Of a stretch of DNA of 59,340 nt, positions 1 to 8,295 are shown in pieces. Each line of letters begins with the position of its first letter. The stretch's first letter is position 1. The notes beneath the pieces are model-generated. The model was given only the letters and a program-made list of their open reading frames with translations. It was not told where the DNA came from and searched no databases. The DNA comes from Lachnospiraceae bacterium (GTDB lineage Bacteria; Bacillota; Clostridia; Lachnospirales; Lachnospiraceae): contig JAFQIE010000004.1 in assembly GCA_017397645.1 (NCBI GenBank), positions 1-59,340 on the forward strand, in the 5' to 3' direction. The position numbers and the translations under genes were made by a program.

Positions 1-104
1 CATTTGTCCCTAGCACTGCGTGCTTCGGAATCTTAATCTGGAATTTTCAAGGTTGCATTATTGTTTATTTGTCAAGGTTCTGCACCGCTTTTCTTAGCGG
101 CAAC
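1..104 (-). other. Transcribed leader running out of the window, probably rRNA operon leader
   Basis: Read on the minus strand, this follows a strong promoter (111-139). It holds a small CCGCT/AGCGG hairpin near 86-101 and two spaced copies of a CCTTGA(C/A)AA motif near 69-78 and 43-52. Motifs of this kind are common in clostridial rRNA operon leaders and spacers. No open reading frame is evident. A 16S gene would lie to the left of base 1, so the assignment is an inference. Confidence 0.4.
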
Positions 105-110
105 TTTGAT

Positions 111-139
111 AGAATATCACAGCCACAATTCATTGTCAA
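111..139 (-). promoter_or_regulatory. Strong sigma-A-type promoter reading left
   Basis: Minus strand has TTGACA (134-139), a 17-base spacer, then TATTCT (111-116). A perfect -35 box with ideal spacing and an untranslated leader fits a stable-RNA promoter. Confidence 0.6.
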
Positions 140-201
140 CACATTTTTATGAATTTTTTAATGAATTTTCGGGCTTTCTATCTGTTTTGTAGCGAAACTA
201 C

Positions 202-233
202 AAAAACCCACCGCCTTGATGGGGTGGATTTTT
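202..233 (-). terminator. Rho-independent terminator after the cvpA-like gene
   Basis: Minus strand: AAA-U-CCACC pairs with GGUGG-G-UUU around a roughly 10-base loop and is followed by a T run. It lies 47 bases past the stop of the CvpA-like gene and closes the leftward dnaX-to-cvpA cluster. A second small hairpin (GTTTTGTAG / CTACAAAAC, 184-204) follows it. Confidence 0.65.
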
Positions 234-279
234 ATGGTAGCACATGTTTTCGTATGTTGTCAACGATTTTTGTTCGTGT

Positions 280-777
280 TTATACGCCAATTTTCGCAAT
301 TAACTGATTCACCCAGGTCAATAGATAGTTGTTTTGGTAAATCCATGACAAAATCTCATTTTCCTGTGTATACATGCGAATCTTGTCTTCTATTGCGCCA
401 ATGTCAAATACTGAGAGCAATGCGTAGACTGCCCACAGGATAAATACTACCTCAATCACTCCAAGAATAATCCCCATCAATTTGTCGACGAATTTTATGA
501 TCGGAAGCTTCGCCAATAGTTTTGCGGGGAACAGGACCACATTGATAAAATGATGAATTACGCTAAACAAAGCAATGATAATCACAGCCACTACAACACT
601 TATAAGTTGCCCATCCAGATAACTTCTTATTCCGTAGGCTAAAGCTCCCAGCACGATACACAATATTATTAAGGTAATGGTCGAAACCAATTCTTTTACC
701 ATGCCCTTCTTGTATCCGGAAATCATCTTCAAAAATGCCACGATAAGGACAATCGCCGTCATTATATTCATCTGCAT
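280..777 (-). CDS. CvpA family membrane protein
   Basis: This 165-residue protein is almost entirely hydrophobic, with about four membrane segments (roughly residues 3-25, 30-50, 57-85 and 100-125) and a short polar C-terminal tail. An N-terminal segment followed by a G-Y-K-K-G turn is typical of CvpA/colicin V production proteins, a broadly conserved inner-membrane family whose biochemical role is unsettled. The start is supported by GGAG 7 bases upstream of the ATG. It is the last gene of a leftward run from dnaX and is followed by a terminator. Family assignment rests on topology and the N-terminal pattern only. Confidence 0.65.
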   Translation of the reverse strand: MQMNIMTAIVLIVAFLKMISGYKKGMVKELVSTITLIILCIVLGALAYGIRSYLDGQLISVVVAVIIIALFSVIHHFINVVLFPAKLLAKLPIIKFVDKLMGIILGVIEVVFILWAVYALLSVFDIGAIEDKIRMYTQENEILSWIYQNNYLLTWVNQLIAKIGV

Positions 778-792
778 GTATTTTCTCCTTCG

Positions 793-1989
793 TTATTTTA
801 ATTGGATTATCTCTATGCCGTCATCTGTTACCAGTGTATATCGGTACGCTCCGCTGGCAGGGAACATAAAGTTTACCGGCCGGTTAAACTGGCCATTGAA
901 CTTCTCCCGTCCTCGCATGGTCATAATCAGGCACTCTGTTTCATTATATGCTACGAAGCCATTAGATGTGAAGAAAATGTCTGTGTATTCAATGTCGAAA
1001 CGATAATTCCCTACTTGTTCGCCATCTTTATCATATACAATCATTTCATATTTGGTATTCACATCATCTGATATAAATACCAATCCCACATATTCTTCAT
1101 TATGAAATACAGATTGCACTTCCCCATCATATAGATAGGAAGCCAGCTCTTCGGGCGCATGAGCCCCCTTATAGAACACAAGGCGGCCGTCTCCCACAGC
1201 AAAACAGATTTCATCGTCCATGAATTGCACATAGGGCACCATCACATCATTATATATATATCCCCCGGTCAGGTGATCGTTATAGTTCGCTCCAATTTCA
1301 CCGAAGTTATAGAAAACAACATTTGTCTTCATTAATCCCGCATCTACATATAAGTAGGAAACACAAAGCAGCTCGCCGGAAGGGGAGAGACTGATGGAAA
1401 TAGGATAGCCGGAAGCATCCATTGCTGCCTGACCCTTGTATAACAACTGGCCTTTTTTGTCGTATGTATTAATCCAGGTAACCTCCGCATCTGTCAGAAC
1501 AGCTGTCACTAGGCCTGTTTGGGATACCGTCAGGTTACGTATGGGCATATTCGTGGAGATGGTTCCCATTATTTCCTTTGTGTTAGTCAAATATATGGTT
1601 CTGCCATTGTATGCACCAAGTGCTGCCACATCCCTGCAGTTGGCAAGAATTACCTCTTGCATCTCGTAGGTCTGATTCCAGATTTCTTCACCCTTCATGG
1701 TATTGTAATGCGCACCATCCTTACTATAGGTAAGAATACCTTCCCCCAGGGGCACATCTGTAGCGTTGGCAACCTTATCCACTACAACAGACTCCATCAC
1801 ATCATAACTGGTATAAACATGTCTGCCAAACTGCAACGCAAATGCTAAAACAAACAGCAAAAAGCAACCGGCCAACACAAGAATCCGATATAATCTGGAT
1901 AATCTATGTTGAGCCAATTTTTCCTTATAGTCCTGTCTGTTCCGTTCCCTTGTATTTTCTTTTTCCATATGTTCTTTGCGATTTGCCAT
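793..1989 (-). CDS. DUF5711-type membrane-anchored beta-propeller-like protein
   Basis: The 398-residue product begins with a very charged cytoplasmic tail (about 34 residues), then one membrane segment (residues 35-53), then an extracellular region of repeated short beta-strand patterns, such as V-T-A-V-L-T-D-A and S-P-S-G-E-L, that resemble a beta-propeller. I place it in the DUF5711 family of clostridial membrane proteins from memory. Function is unknown. GGAGG sits close upstream of the ATG. It lies between a LysM protein and a CvpA-like protein in the same orientation, suggesting a shared cell-envelope role, though this is only context. Confidence 0.6.
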   Translation of the reverse strand: MANRKEHMEKENTRERNRQDYKEKLAQHRLSRLYRILVLAGCFLLFVLAFALQFGRHVYTSYDVMESVVVDKVANATDVPLGEGILTYSKDGAHYNTMKGEEIWNQTYEMQEVILANCRDVAALGAYNGRTIYLTNTKEIMGTISTNMPIRNLTVSQTGLVTAVLTDAEVTWINTYDKKGQLLYKGQAAMDASGYPISISLSPSGELLCVSYLYVDAGLMKTNVVFYNFGEIGANYNDHLTGGYIYNDVMVPYVQFMDDEICFAVGDGRLVFYKGAHAPEELASYLYDGEVQSVFHNEEYVGLVFISDDVNTKYEMIVYDKDGEQVGNYRFDIEYTDIFFTSNGFVAYNETECLIMTMRGREKFNGQFNRPVNFMFPASGAYRYTLVTDDGIEIIQLK

Positions 1990-2046
1990 AGTACCTCCGC
2001 AAACGATTCGTTATGTGTATGTCAAGTATAACACAGTTTCCTTGTA

Positions 2047-3111
2047 TTATGGTAATAAAATTTTCTGCCCGATTTTTATATTGTCAGGGTCCTTGATTTT
2101 GTTCAATTCACATATTGCGGACACCTTACTCTTGGTGCCGTACTCCCGAATGCTGATTTCCAATAATGTATCTCCCCTTTTCACCGTATAACTCTCATAG
2201 GTTTTCGGCGTCTCCGTCGGTGCCGGAGCTTCCGTGGGTGCAGGTGTGGGCTCCGGAGTTGGTTCTAATGTGGGCTCCGGCGTGGGTGCGGGTGTGGCAA
2301 TAGGTTGTATAGTGGGTGTTGGCCGGGGCACTTCAGTAGGTACCGATGTGGCAACCGCTTGATCTTCAGAAAAATTTGCCACCACTTTATCAGCGCCTGC
2401 CTCCAACATATCCGGAATCTGCTGTTCCGTCACTGCTTCCCAAAACCTACCCATAGCAAGTTGTAATTCCTCGCTTGTATTTTCACCCTTAATAGAATAT
2501 ATTCCTACCGCACATAGTGCCAGAAACATTAGCGTCATGGCCCACTTCATCCGATGATACTGAGGTGAAGGCTCGTTAGACTGCTGAGGCTGTCTCGCCC
2601 GCGCCTCCCGAATCTCCTCCTGTTTCTTGCGGACCACATTGTACTTGGAATTGTCTATCGCCTCGGTAGGTTCTTTTTCCTCCTGCTTTTCCACCATGAA
2701 GGAAAGCATAGCGTCGTTTTTTTCATAGAAACGTGCATACCCATTCACCGGTCTGCATATTCCTTGTTCATAGACGTAAAAGCCTTCCGGCCAATCTCCC
2801 TGCAAAATACAATAGGCCAAAAAATCATAGGAAAAGAAATGTAGCTTGCGCTGTTTCTCTATTTCTTGCATAACGGCTTGGGATAGGTGCCGATTCTCTT
2901 TTTCCAGCGAATGGATAACAGACGCTCCATATAAAAAAAGGTAAGTAAATTCGTTTTCCTGCTTCTTTACACCATATAGTGCAATGGCCTTGGACTTGTC
3001 CATCGCCGTTTGATTGATTTGTTTTATGTAGGAAAATACGTAGTCTTCAACATAGATTTTGCATTGACCGGTATTTTCGCCCATCTGTGTGATATTTTTT
3101 GGTAATTCCAT
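2047..3111 (-). CDS. LysM-domain membrane protein with Thr/Pro-rich linker
   Basis: With the start chosen here the protein has 354 residues: a cytoplasmic N-terminal domain (1-150) that I do not recognise, a charged linker, one membrane segment (about 188-207), an external Pro/Thr/Glu-rich stretch (about 257-304, repeats of P-T-P-E) and a C-terminal LysM domain (306-354, with Y-T-V-K-R-G-D-T-L). LysM modules bind peptidoglycan, so the protein probably links the cytoplasm or membrane to the wall. GGGAGGT lies 6-7 bases before the ATG at 3111; an in-frame ATG at 3144 has no ribosome binding site. That ribosome binding site is inside a perfect inverted repeat (3118-3162). Confidence 0.7.
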   Translation of the reverse strand: MELPKNITQMGENTGQCKIYVEDYVFSYIKQINQTAMDKSKAIALYGVKKQENEFTYLFLYGASVIHSLEKENRHLSQAVMQEIEKQRKLHFFSYDFLAYCILQGDWPEGFYVYEQGICRPVNGYARFYEKNDAMLSFMVEKQEEKEPTEAIDNSKYNVVRKKQEEIREARARQPQQSNEPSPQYHRMKWAMTLMFLALCAVGIYSIKGENTSEELQLAMGRFWEAVTEQQIPDMLEAGADKVVANFSEDQAVATSVPTEVPRPTPTIQPIATPAPTPEPTLEPTPEPTPAPTEAPAPTETPKTYESYTVKRGDTLLEISIREYGTKSKVSAICELNKIKDPDNIKIGQKILLP

Positions 3112-3117
3112 AAAAGC

Positions 3118-3162
3118 ACCTCCCATACCGTTTTGCTTCATCATAGCATTGGTATGGGAGGT
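3118..3162 (-). promoter_or_regulatory. Perfect 12-bp hairpin covering the LysM gene's ribosome binding site
   Basis: ACCTCCCATACC (3118-3129) and GGTATGGGAGGT (3151-3162) are exact reverse complements separated by 21 bases. In the leftward transcript the 3' arm contains the GGGAGGT Shine-Dalgarno of the gene starting at 3111, so folding would block translation. No good T run follows on the minus strand, which argues against a simple terminator of recR. Confidence 0.55.
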
Positions 3163-3220
3163 ATTTTAGCATTCTTTGTTGTCGTATTATGAAAAGTTTT
3201 CGACCTTTTTTGTCCTGCGA

Positions 3221-3817
3221 TTACAACTCCACGCGACCCTCTAACGCACGCAGGAGTGTCACTTCATCAATGTATTCCAGGTCGCCGCCCACAGGCACAC
3301 CGCTGGCAATTCTGGTCACTTTGATACCGGAAGGTTTGATCATCTTGCTGATGTACATGGCCGTGGTTTCACCTTCCAAACTGGAGTTGGTGGCGATAAT
3401 CACTTCTTCCACGTCTCCGTGAAGGCGTTCAATCAATTCCTTTAGCTTGATATCACCCGGTCCCACGCCCAGCATAGGTGAAATAGCGCCATGCAACACA
3501 TGGTATACACCCTCGTATCTGCCCGTCTTTTCGTAAGCCGCTAAATCTCTGGCATTTTCCACCACCATAATCAATTTGTGGTTGCGACGTTCGCTGGCAC
3601 ACACAGGGCACACTTCCTTATCTGTCAGAGTATAACACTCTTTACAATAACAGATGTTTTCTTTGGCGTCCAAAATAGTCTTAGTCAGGCGCTGCACCTT
3701 TGCCTCCGGCATGTTAATCAGGTGAAATGCCAGTCTCTGCGCAGACTTGCTGCCGATACCCGGCAGGGCTGCCAACTCTTCTATTAATTTATTGATATGT
3801 CCACTATAAAGCTCCAT
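3221..3817 (-). CDS. recR: Recombination mediator protein RecR
   Basis: The 198-residue length is normal for RecR. Visible parts in order are an N-terminal helix-hairpin-helix (about 12-36, [11 protein letters not shown]), a four-cysteine zinc finger (C58, C61, C70, C73) and a Toprim domain (about 81-178, beginning with the I-M-V-V-E strand). RecR works with RecF/RecO to load RecA onto gapped single-stranded DNA. The ATG shares one base with the ybaB stop (TAATG), indicating translational coupling in the dnaX-ybaB-recR operon, an arrangement conserved in Firmicutes. Confidence 0.97.
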   Translation of the reverse strand: MELYSGHINKLIEELAALPGIGSKSAQRLAFHLINMPEAKVQRLTKTILDAKENICYCKECYTLTDKEVCPVCASERRNHKLIMVVENARDLAAYEKTGRYEGVYHVLHGAISPMLGVGPGDIKLKELIERLHGDVEEVIIATNSSLEGETTAMYISKMIKPSGIKVTRIASGVPVGGDLEYIDEVTLLRALEGRVEL

Positions 3818-4161
3818 TAGAAGGGAAAGCCTCCCAATCCGCCGGTCATTTTGCCCATCAGGTTGGCACTGGCCTCGTCCGCCTTACGGAGTGCCTCATT
3901 GGTGGCCGCCACAATCAAATCCTGCAGCATCTCCACATCATCAGGATCTACCACTTCTTCAGAAAGCTTCACAGCCACAACTTCTTTTTTACCGTTCACA
4001 GTCACTTCTACAGCACCGCCGCCTGCTGCCGCAGTGAATTCTTTGGTCTCCAGTTCCTTCTGACCCTCCTCCATCTGACGCTGCATTCTCTGAGCCTGCT
4101 TCATCAAATTACTCATATTTCCGGGCATTGCCCCTCCGGGGAATCCACCTCTTTTTGCCAT
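3817..4161 (-). CDS. ybaB: YbaB/EbfC family nucleoid-associated protein
   Basis: This 114-residue protein starts with a Gly/Met-rich segment ([10 protein letters not shown]), followed by a long Gln/Met-rich helix ([10 protein letters not shown]) and a beta hairpin (V-E-V-T-V-N-G-K-K), the standard plan of YbaB/EbfC DNA-binding dimers. It ends in a Gly-rich tail. It sits 2 bases after dnaX and overlaps recR by one base, the normal place for this gene. Confidence 0.95.
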   Translation of the reverse strand: MAKRGGFPGGAMPGNMSNLMKQAQRMQRQMEEGQKELETKEFTAAAGGGAVEVTVNGKKEVVAVKLSEEVVDPDDVEMLQDLIVAATNEALRKADEASANLMGKMTGGLGGFPF

Positions 4162-4163
4162 TT

Positions 4164-5717
4164 CTATTCCTCCTCAATTTCCATGCGCACAATCTGCGCT
4201 AAATCTACATATTTATCACGGAATTCAACCACATTTCCGATGACCTGGACGTCCACGCTCACTTCTTTGCCTATAAATTCCGAGATATGGTTTTCCAAGG
4301 CTTCCTTATTGGACGTATTGTGAACAAAATAATCGGATGCGGGACCGTCTTCCAACACAACCACCAGACGATTGTCTCCACCCAGGCTTAATTTGGCACC
4401 CTTGATATATGCTTTCATCAAGTTGCTGGCACTTCCCACAATAGTGGGCCAGCTAGACACAATTTGTTTTACATCGTCGGGGATGGCTTTGGGTAACTGG
4501 GGCTTTTCCTGCTTCTTCACTGCAGTAGGTCTTGCGGGGGCTTCACCCTCTGCCACGAAAACACCATTCTCCACCTTGTCTTCCACCTGACGGATGCGGT
4601 CAATCAACGCTTCCTGATTCGCTTCCATCTGAGGTTTGCAAATCTTAATCAGGGCCACTTCCAGTAAAATCCGCTTCTGCGAAGCATATTTCATCTGATT
4701 GGACAACTCTGAAAAAATACGGATATACCGTACAATGGCGTTCATATCCAGAAGCTTAGCTTCTTCTTTTAATCTGGCTAGGTTATCGCTGGACATATCT
4801 ATGACATCCTCTAAATTGTCGGAAGCCTGCACCAGCATCAGGTTACGCAGATACCATATGATATCCGTCACGAACTGGGTCATTTCCCTGCCCTGTCCGG
4901 TCACTTCCTCCAAAATCTCAATACATCCCAACACATCTTTATCTACAATATGGCGGAGGAGCCGGCTGAACACCTCTGTGTCCACAGCACCCAACACATC
5001 CAATACCTTATCCAAAGTCAGGGTGTCGTCCAAATGGAATGCAATACATTGATCCAACAGACTCAACGCATCTCGCATGGAACCATCTGCCACCTTGGCA
5101 ATATAACGCAACGCTTTGTCCTCTATCTGTACCTGTTCTGCAGCAACCAAATCCCGCATTCTGTCCGTAATGGTGTCGATGGAAATACGCTTGAAATCAT
5201 ATCTCTGGCAACGGGACAGTATGGTAATGGGCAATTTATGCACCTCTGTGGTAGCCAAAATAAATATCACATAAGAAGGGGGCTCTTCCAAAGTCTTCAG
5301 CAACGCATTGAATGCGCCGATGGAAAGCATATGTACCTCGTCGATGATGTACACTTTGTACTTGCCCTCTGCAGGGGAGAAGGATACCTCCTCTACAATC
5401 TCACGGATATTGTCAACGCCGTTATTAGAAGCTGCATCAATCTCAATCACATTCATGCTGGCACCCGCCGCAATGGCACGGCAGATATGGCACTCACCAC
5501 AAGGACCATCCTCGGTGGGATGTTCACAGTTCACAGCTCTGGCAAGAATTTTCGCCACCGTGGTTTTGCCGGTACCCCTGGTGCCCGTGAACAGATAGGC
5601 GTGCCCGATTCTACTTGCTTTTATTTGGTTTTTCAGCGTCGATACAATGTGGTCCTGCCCCTTCACATCTGCGAATGTAGCCGGGCGGAACTTTCTGTAT
5701 AAAGCGGTATAAGACAT
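4164..5717 (-). CDS. dnaX: DNA polymerase III subunit gamma/tau
   Basis: This 517-residue clamp-loader ATPase has Walker A G-T-R-G-T-G-K-T (45-52), a zinc module with C64, C73, C76 and C79, the Walker B-like D-E-V-H (from 126), and the S-R-C-Q arginine-finger motif. The C-terminal third (after about residue 400) is the less conserved tau-specific part. It loads the sliding clamp and couples the two polymerase cores. It heads the leftward dnaX-ybaB-recR operon behind a promoter at 5759-5787. I saw no obvious A-rich slippery site for a programmed frameshift. Confidence 0.97.
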   Translation of the reverse strand: MSYTALYRKFRPATFADVKGQDHIVSTLKNQIKASRIGHAYLFTGTRGTGKTTVAKILARAVNCEHPTEDGPCGECHICRAIAAGASMNVIEIDAASNNGVDNIREIVEEVSFSPAEGKYKVYIIDEVHMLSIGAFNALLKTLEEPPSYVIFILATTEVHKLPITILSRCQRYDFKRISIDTITDRMRDLVAAEQVQIEDKALRYIAKVADGSMRDALSLLDQCIAFHLDDTLTLDKVLDVLGAVDTEVFSRLLRHIVDKDVLGCIEILEEVTGQGREMTQFVTDIIWYLRNLMLVQASDNLEDVIDMSSDNLARLKEEAKLLDMNAIVRYIRIFSELSNQMKYASQKRILLEVALIKICKPQMEANQEALIDRIRQVEDKVENGVFVAEGEAPARPTAVKKQEKPQLPKAIPDDVKQIVSSWPTIVGSASNLMKAYIKGAKLSLGGDNRLVVVLEDGPASDYFVHNTSNKEALENHISEFIGKEVSVDVQVIGNVVEFRDKYVDLAQIVRMEIEEE

Positions 5718-5758
5718 CTTAAAAATTCCTCGCTACTATTTAACAACCATCATATAAA

Positions 5759-5787
5759 ATATTACCCTTTTCAGCGCAAATTTGCAA
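5759..5787 (-). promoter_or_regulatory. Promoter of the dnaX operon
   Basis: Minus strand TTGCAA (5782-5787), 17-base spacer, TAATAT (5759-5764), about 40 bases upstream of the dnaX start. It is divergent from the tRNA-Ser promoter. Confidence 0.55.
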
Positions 5788-5814
5788 CCATAATAAAAAA
5801 ACAAATACATCCTC

Positions 5815-5843
5815 TTGCAAAAAAAGTTTTGGTGCTATAAAAT
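5815..5843 (+). promoter_or_regulatory. Promoter of tRNA-Ser
   Basis: TTGCAA (5815-5820), a 17-base spacer and TAAAAT (5838-5843) lie 18 bases before the tRNA 5' end. Confidence 0.6.
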
Positions 5844-5860
5844 GAGTAGGCAACTACCAA

Positions 5861-5951
5861 GGAGATGTATCGAAGTGGTCGTAACGAGAACGACTCGAAA
5901 TCGTTTTGTCGGTGTTGAGCCGGCACGTGGGTTCGAATCCCACCATCTCCG
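5861..5951 (+). tRNA. tRNA-Ser (anticodon CGA)
   Basis: The acceptor stem GGAGATG (5861-5867) pairs with CATCTCC (5944-5950), with discriminator G at 5951. The anticodon stem AACGA/TCGTT holds loop CT-CGA-AA, with anticodon CGA at 5896-5898. A long variable arm and a GTTCGAATC T-loop mark a type II tRNA, as expected for serine. CCA is not encoded. It reads the UCG codon. Confidence 0.95.
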
Positions 5952-5958
5952 CTAAGAT

Positions 5959-5991
5959 AAAGCCAGTGGCGTAAATAGCCGCTGGCTTTTG
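5959..5991 (+). terminator. Terminator of tRNA-Ser
   Basis: AAAGCCAGTGGC (5959-5970) pairs with GCCGCTGGCTTT (5978-5989), one G-U pair included, around a 7-base loop, followed by T residues. Confidence 0.8.
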
Positions 5992-6016
5992 TTGTCTAAA
6001 TGTAAGGAGGAACAAG

Positions 6017-6715
6017 ATGATATACCTAACCGGAGACACCCACGGAGACTTTGAAAGATACTTAGAATTCACAAACAAGATGCAGCCCACCGATAATGAT
6101 GTGATGATTGTGCTTGGCGATGCCGGATTAAATTATTACGGAGACGATAGAGATGCGGCACGAAAAAGATTTGTAAATAGTTTTCCGTTTATCACATTCT
6201 GCATCCATGGAAATCATGAAATGCGCCCCTTTGATATAGCCAGTTATAAGGTCAAAGAGTTTTGCTGTGGAAAAGTTTGGTTCGAAGAGGAATTTCCGAA
6301 TATTCTGTTTGCAAAGGACGGAGAAATATTTGAATTTGATGGACTTTCTTGCATCGTCATCGGCGGAGCCTACAGTGTTGATAAACATTATCGCCTTACA
6401 CGTGGCTGGAAATGGTTTGAAAACGAGCAGCCTTCTGCCGAAATAAAAGAATATGTAGAAAGGCGGTTAGCTTCCCGTAATAACAAAATAGATATTGTGT
6501 TGTCCCACACCTGCCCTCTAAAATATGAGCCCATTGAGGTTTTCTTGTCGATGATTGATCAGAGCACGGTGGACAATTCGACAGAGCGATGGCTGGACAC
6601 CATCGAAGATAAAATAGAATATTCCAAATGGTATTGTGGACATTATCATACAATTAAGAAAATTGATAAGATGCAGTTTATGTTTGAGGAAATAGACATG
6701 TTAATGACCTCTTGA
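6017..6715 (+). CDS. Calcineurin-like metallophosphoesterase
   Basis: This 232-residue protein carries the metallophosphatase signature in order: G-D-T-H-G-D (6-11), G-D-A-G (34-37), G-N-H-E (65-68), a mid-protein S-H and G-H-Y-H near residue 210. These supply the two-metal site of the family. The first two positions resemble small-molecule phosphoesterases and diadenosine-polyphosphate-type hydrolases, but the substrate cannot be told. AAGGAGG precedes the ATG. It stands alone to the right of tRNA-Ser, and the promoter of the small toxin gene overlaps its stop codon. It is probably accessory. Confidence 0.85.
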   Translation: MIYLTGDTHGDFERYLEFTNKMQPTDNDVMIVLGDAGLNYYGDDRDAARKRFVNSFPFITFCIHGNHEMRPFDIASYKVKEFCCGKVWFEEEFPNILFAKDGEIFEFDGLSCIVIGGAYSVDKHYRLTRGWKWFENEQPSAEIKEYVERRLASRNNKIDIVLSHTCPLKYEPIEVFLSMIDQSTVDNSTERWLDTIEDKIEYSKWYCGHYHTIKKIDKMQFMFEEIDMLMTS

Positions 6716-6740
6716 CTTTCGAACATATGTTTGTTATCAT
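6712..6740 (+). promoter_or_regulatory. Promoter of the small hydrophobic toxin mRNA
   Basis: TTGACT (6712-6717), 17-base spacer, TATCAT (6735-6740). The -35 box overlaps the stop of the phosphoesterase gene. The transcript would start near 6748 at the left arm of the long inverted repeat. Confidence 0.6.
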
Positions 6741-6850
6741 AATTATAGGTGCTACCATAACGGTAGGCGGTTAGTCCTTCTTCCAGAGGACTGTGACCTC
6801 TGTTTACATAGAAATCCATTTTTGGAAATCTCAAAATGGAGGTATTGCTC

Positions 6851-6949
6851 ATGTTAACCATCGAAGACTTGATTGCTGTTATTAGCTTATGTGCTACTTT
6901 CTTCAGTCTTGGCTATTCGCATGGTCGAAATAGCAAGACACAAAAATAA
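6851..6949 (+). CDS. Small hydrophobic type I toxin-like peptide (holin-like toxin)
   Basis: A 32-codon reading frame begins M-L-T-I-E-D-L-I-A-V-I, has one membrane-spanning stretch up to about residue 22, and ends in a polar basic tail (G-R-N-S-K-T-Q-K). This is the plan of the holin-like/TxpA type peptides of Firmicutes. GGAGG (6838-6842) is 8 bases upstream, and its first two G residues fall in a CCATTTT/AAAATGG stem (6816-6839), a typical block on toxin translation. The 5' leader has a further CAGAGG/CCTCTG hairpin near 6784-6801. The assignment rests on size, topology and RNA layout; no homology search was possible. Confidence 0.6.
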   Translation: MLTIEDLIAVISLCATFFSLGYSHGRNSKTQK

Positions 6950-7028
6950 CCGCCCTGTCCTGAGAAAACCTGGCGGTCATTTTGATCATCACTTTTATTA
7001 GGGCTAACCGTCTATCGGTAGCACTTTT
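6940..7028 (-). ncRNA. Putative antisense antitoxin RNA
   Basis: A minus-strand promoter at 7035-7066 would start a transcript near 7028. It would run across the 3' part of the toxin mRNA and stop at the shared hairpin (6943-6983), giving about 85-90 bases. It would be fully complementary to the 3' end of a toxin transcript that extends past 7000. Expression is not proven. Confidence 0.45.
6943..6983. terminator. Bidirectional hairpin at the end of the toxin frame
   Basis: AAAATAACCGCC (6943-6954) pairs with GGCGGTCATTTT (6972-6983), one mismatch. On the minus strand it is followed by TTTTT. The toxin stop codon lies in the left arm. Confidence 0.6.
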
Positions 7029-7034
7029 TACATA

Positions 7035-7066
7035 ATTATAGTACCATTTAACCACTAATATGTCAA
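7035..7066 (-). promoter_or_regulatory. Promoter of the putative antisense RNA
   Basis: Minus strand TTGACA (7061-7066) and TATAAT (7035-7040) are both perfect boxes, but the spacer is 20 bases, longer than ideal. The -35 box overlaps the stop of the neighbouring leftward gene. Confidence 0.45.
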
Positions 7067-8280
7067 ATATTTTCACTCTTTAATTGTTTTTCACAGAACT
7101 CCTTAAAATCCGGCGTCTTCCATGATTTATTATAGCCCTCAAATCCCTGGTCGTGGGGTGCGATATAATCAGGCAGGTTGTCGCATTCCGTGAGTGCTTC
7201 ACGAATAGCTTGTAAGTATTTGTAACCGAACTTGTGGCTGGGGGCTACGAAGTGACCCTCGTCCCACTCGTTCCAGTTATCAATCATGATAATCTTTCTT
7301 GCCCAAGAATCCTCCGGCGTAGCGTCGGAGATTTGTTTCATTCTGCGGAGAACTTCTCGGTACTTTTCTGGACTCAGATACCAAATATTGGATTCTTCTC
7401 GGAAACGATAGCCCAAATCATTCCACTTCTGGCTGAATCTGGGTGTGGGGTCAGAGAAGCAGGAGGCAGTTGCCACAAACTTTGTGGGGTCAAAGGCCAG
7501 ATTCTTTTCCAACTTGCCACATTGCCGGTTCATAATATCTTCTTCGTCAGGATAAAAATCGTAGGGGGAATTATATCCCGCATTATATCCAAAACGGAAA
7601 TCATATCCTCTGGCCATCATATCGTCGAACACTTCTTTTTCGGGTGTAATATTGCAAACCGCAAAGGTCATGCCGTCGAAACCGAATTTCTTCGCATATT
7701 CGCGGCAGGCATCGAAGGTTCTCTTCTGGCTTTCTGCACTTTCGAAGCACTCGTTGAGGCGGAACTGGGCCCACACGAAAAGCACGGGCTTGTTGTCGAT
7801 GACCAGATAATTGTCCCTCTTGAAATAGTTTTCCATCCAAAAAGGCATTAGGTTTTCCACCATGTCTTTCTCATCGGTACCGCACCAGCGGGGAGACGCC
7901 TCGAACATGATGGCAAATTTCATCATATCCTGATATTTGGCGTTGAAAAATGCTTCGTGAATACCGTGGGCACATCTCAAATAGTCCATTTGGATGGGCT
8001 TACCCAGATATTCCAGATAGCGATACCAACAGTAGATAAAGCAGTTGATACCATGCTCCAATGCCCATTTAATCTCCCAGTCGCAGACTTCCGGGTTTTC
8101 CTCATCATAGTAACCCATTAGAGGGGTCCTGTCCGGGTACTCTTCTGCCAAATCATTGAATCCTTCATGGATGCCTGCTGCCCCCTTTTTCCATGCCGCA
8201 TAGTAATGGGCTGCCACAATACGATCAGAGGTGGCGGGTTGGGGCTTAGGTACATAGGAGTGCAACTTTACATTATACAT
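7063..8280 (-). CDS. GH99/WbsX-like glycan-active protein
   Basis: This 405-residue soluble protein has the GH99-like/WbsX pattern: an early A-H-Y-Y-A-A-W strand, aromatic-rich C-F-I-Y-C-W-Y-R-Y, N-K-P-V-L-F-V-W in the middle and W-N-E-W-D-E-G-H near the C-terminus. These domains form TIM barrels and are often tied to glycan hydrolysis or polysaccharide loci. There is no signal peptide, so a cytoplasmic substrate is likely. It follows the isomerase-like gene by 15 bases in the same orientation, suggesting one operon controlled by the divergent AraC regulator. Substrate unknown. Confidence 0.65.
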   Translation of the reverse strand: MYNVKLHSYVPKPQPATSDRIVAAHYYAAWKKGAAGIHEGFNDLAEEYPDRTPLMGYYDEENPEVCDWEIKWALEHGINCFIYCWYRYLEYLGKPIQMDYLRCAHGIHEAFFNAKYQDMMKFAIMFEASPRWCGTDEKDMVENLMPFWMENYFKRDNYLVIDNKPVLFVWAQFRLNECFESAESQKRTFDACREYAKKFGFDGMTFAVCNITPEKEVFDDMMARGYDFRFGYNAGYNSPYDFYPDEEDIMNRQCGKLEKNLAFDPTKFVATASCFSDPTPRFSQKWNDLGYRFREESNIWYLSPEKYREVLRRMKQISDATPEDSWARKIIMIDNWNEWDEGHFVAPSHKFGYKYLQAIREALTECDNLPDYIAPHDQGFEGYNKSWKTPDFKEFCEKQLKSENI

Positions 8281-8295
8281 AATTTCAATCCTTTC

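Larger units (their letters stand above)
6749..7024. repeat. Inverted repeat flanking the toxin-like locus
   Basis: The left arm 6749-6777 (GTGCTACC... CGGTTAGTCC) is matched by the right arm 7001-7024 (GGGCTAACCG... GGTAGCAC) in inverse orientation with a small insertion. A transcript crossing the locus could close on itself 5' to 3'. Equally, two convergent transcripts would have nearly identical 5' ends. TTTTT follows the right arm. Confidence 0.75.

Noticed and set aside
4950-5702. Long plus-strand open frame of 250 codons inside dnaX
   Set aside because: It is the complement of the highly conserved dnaX coding frame, has no ribosome site and encodes no recognisable domain.
5861-5951. 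tRNA-Ser as a prophage or island attachment site
   Set aside because: I found no repeat of the tRNA 3' end and no integrase; only the neighbouring gene block hints at insertion.
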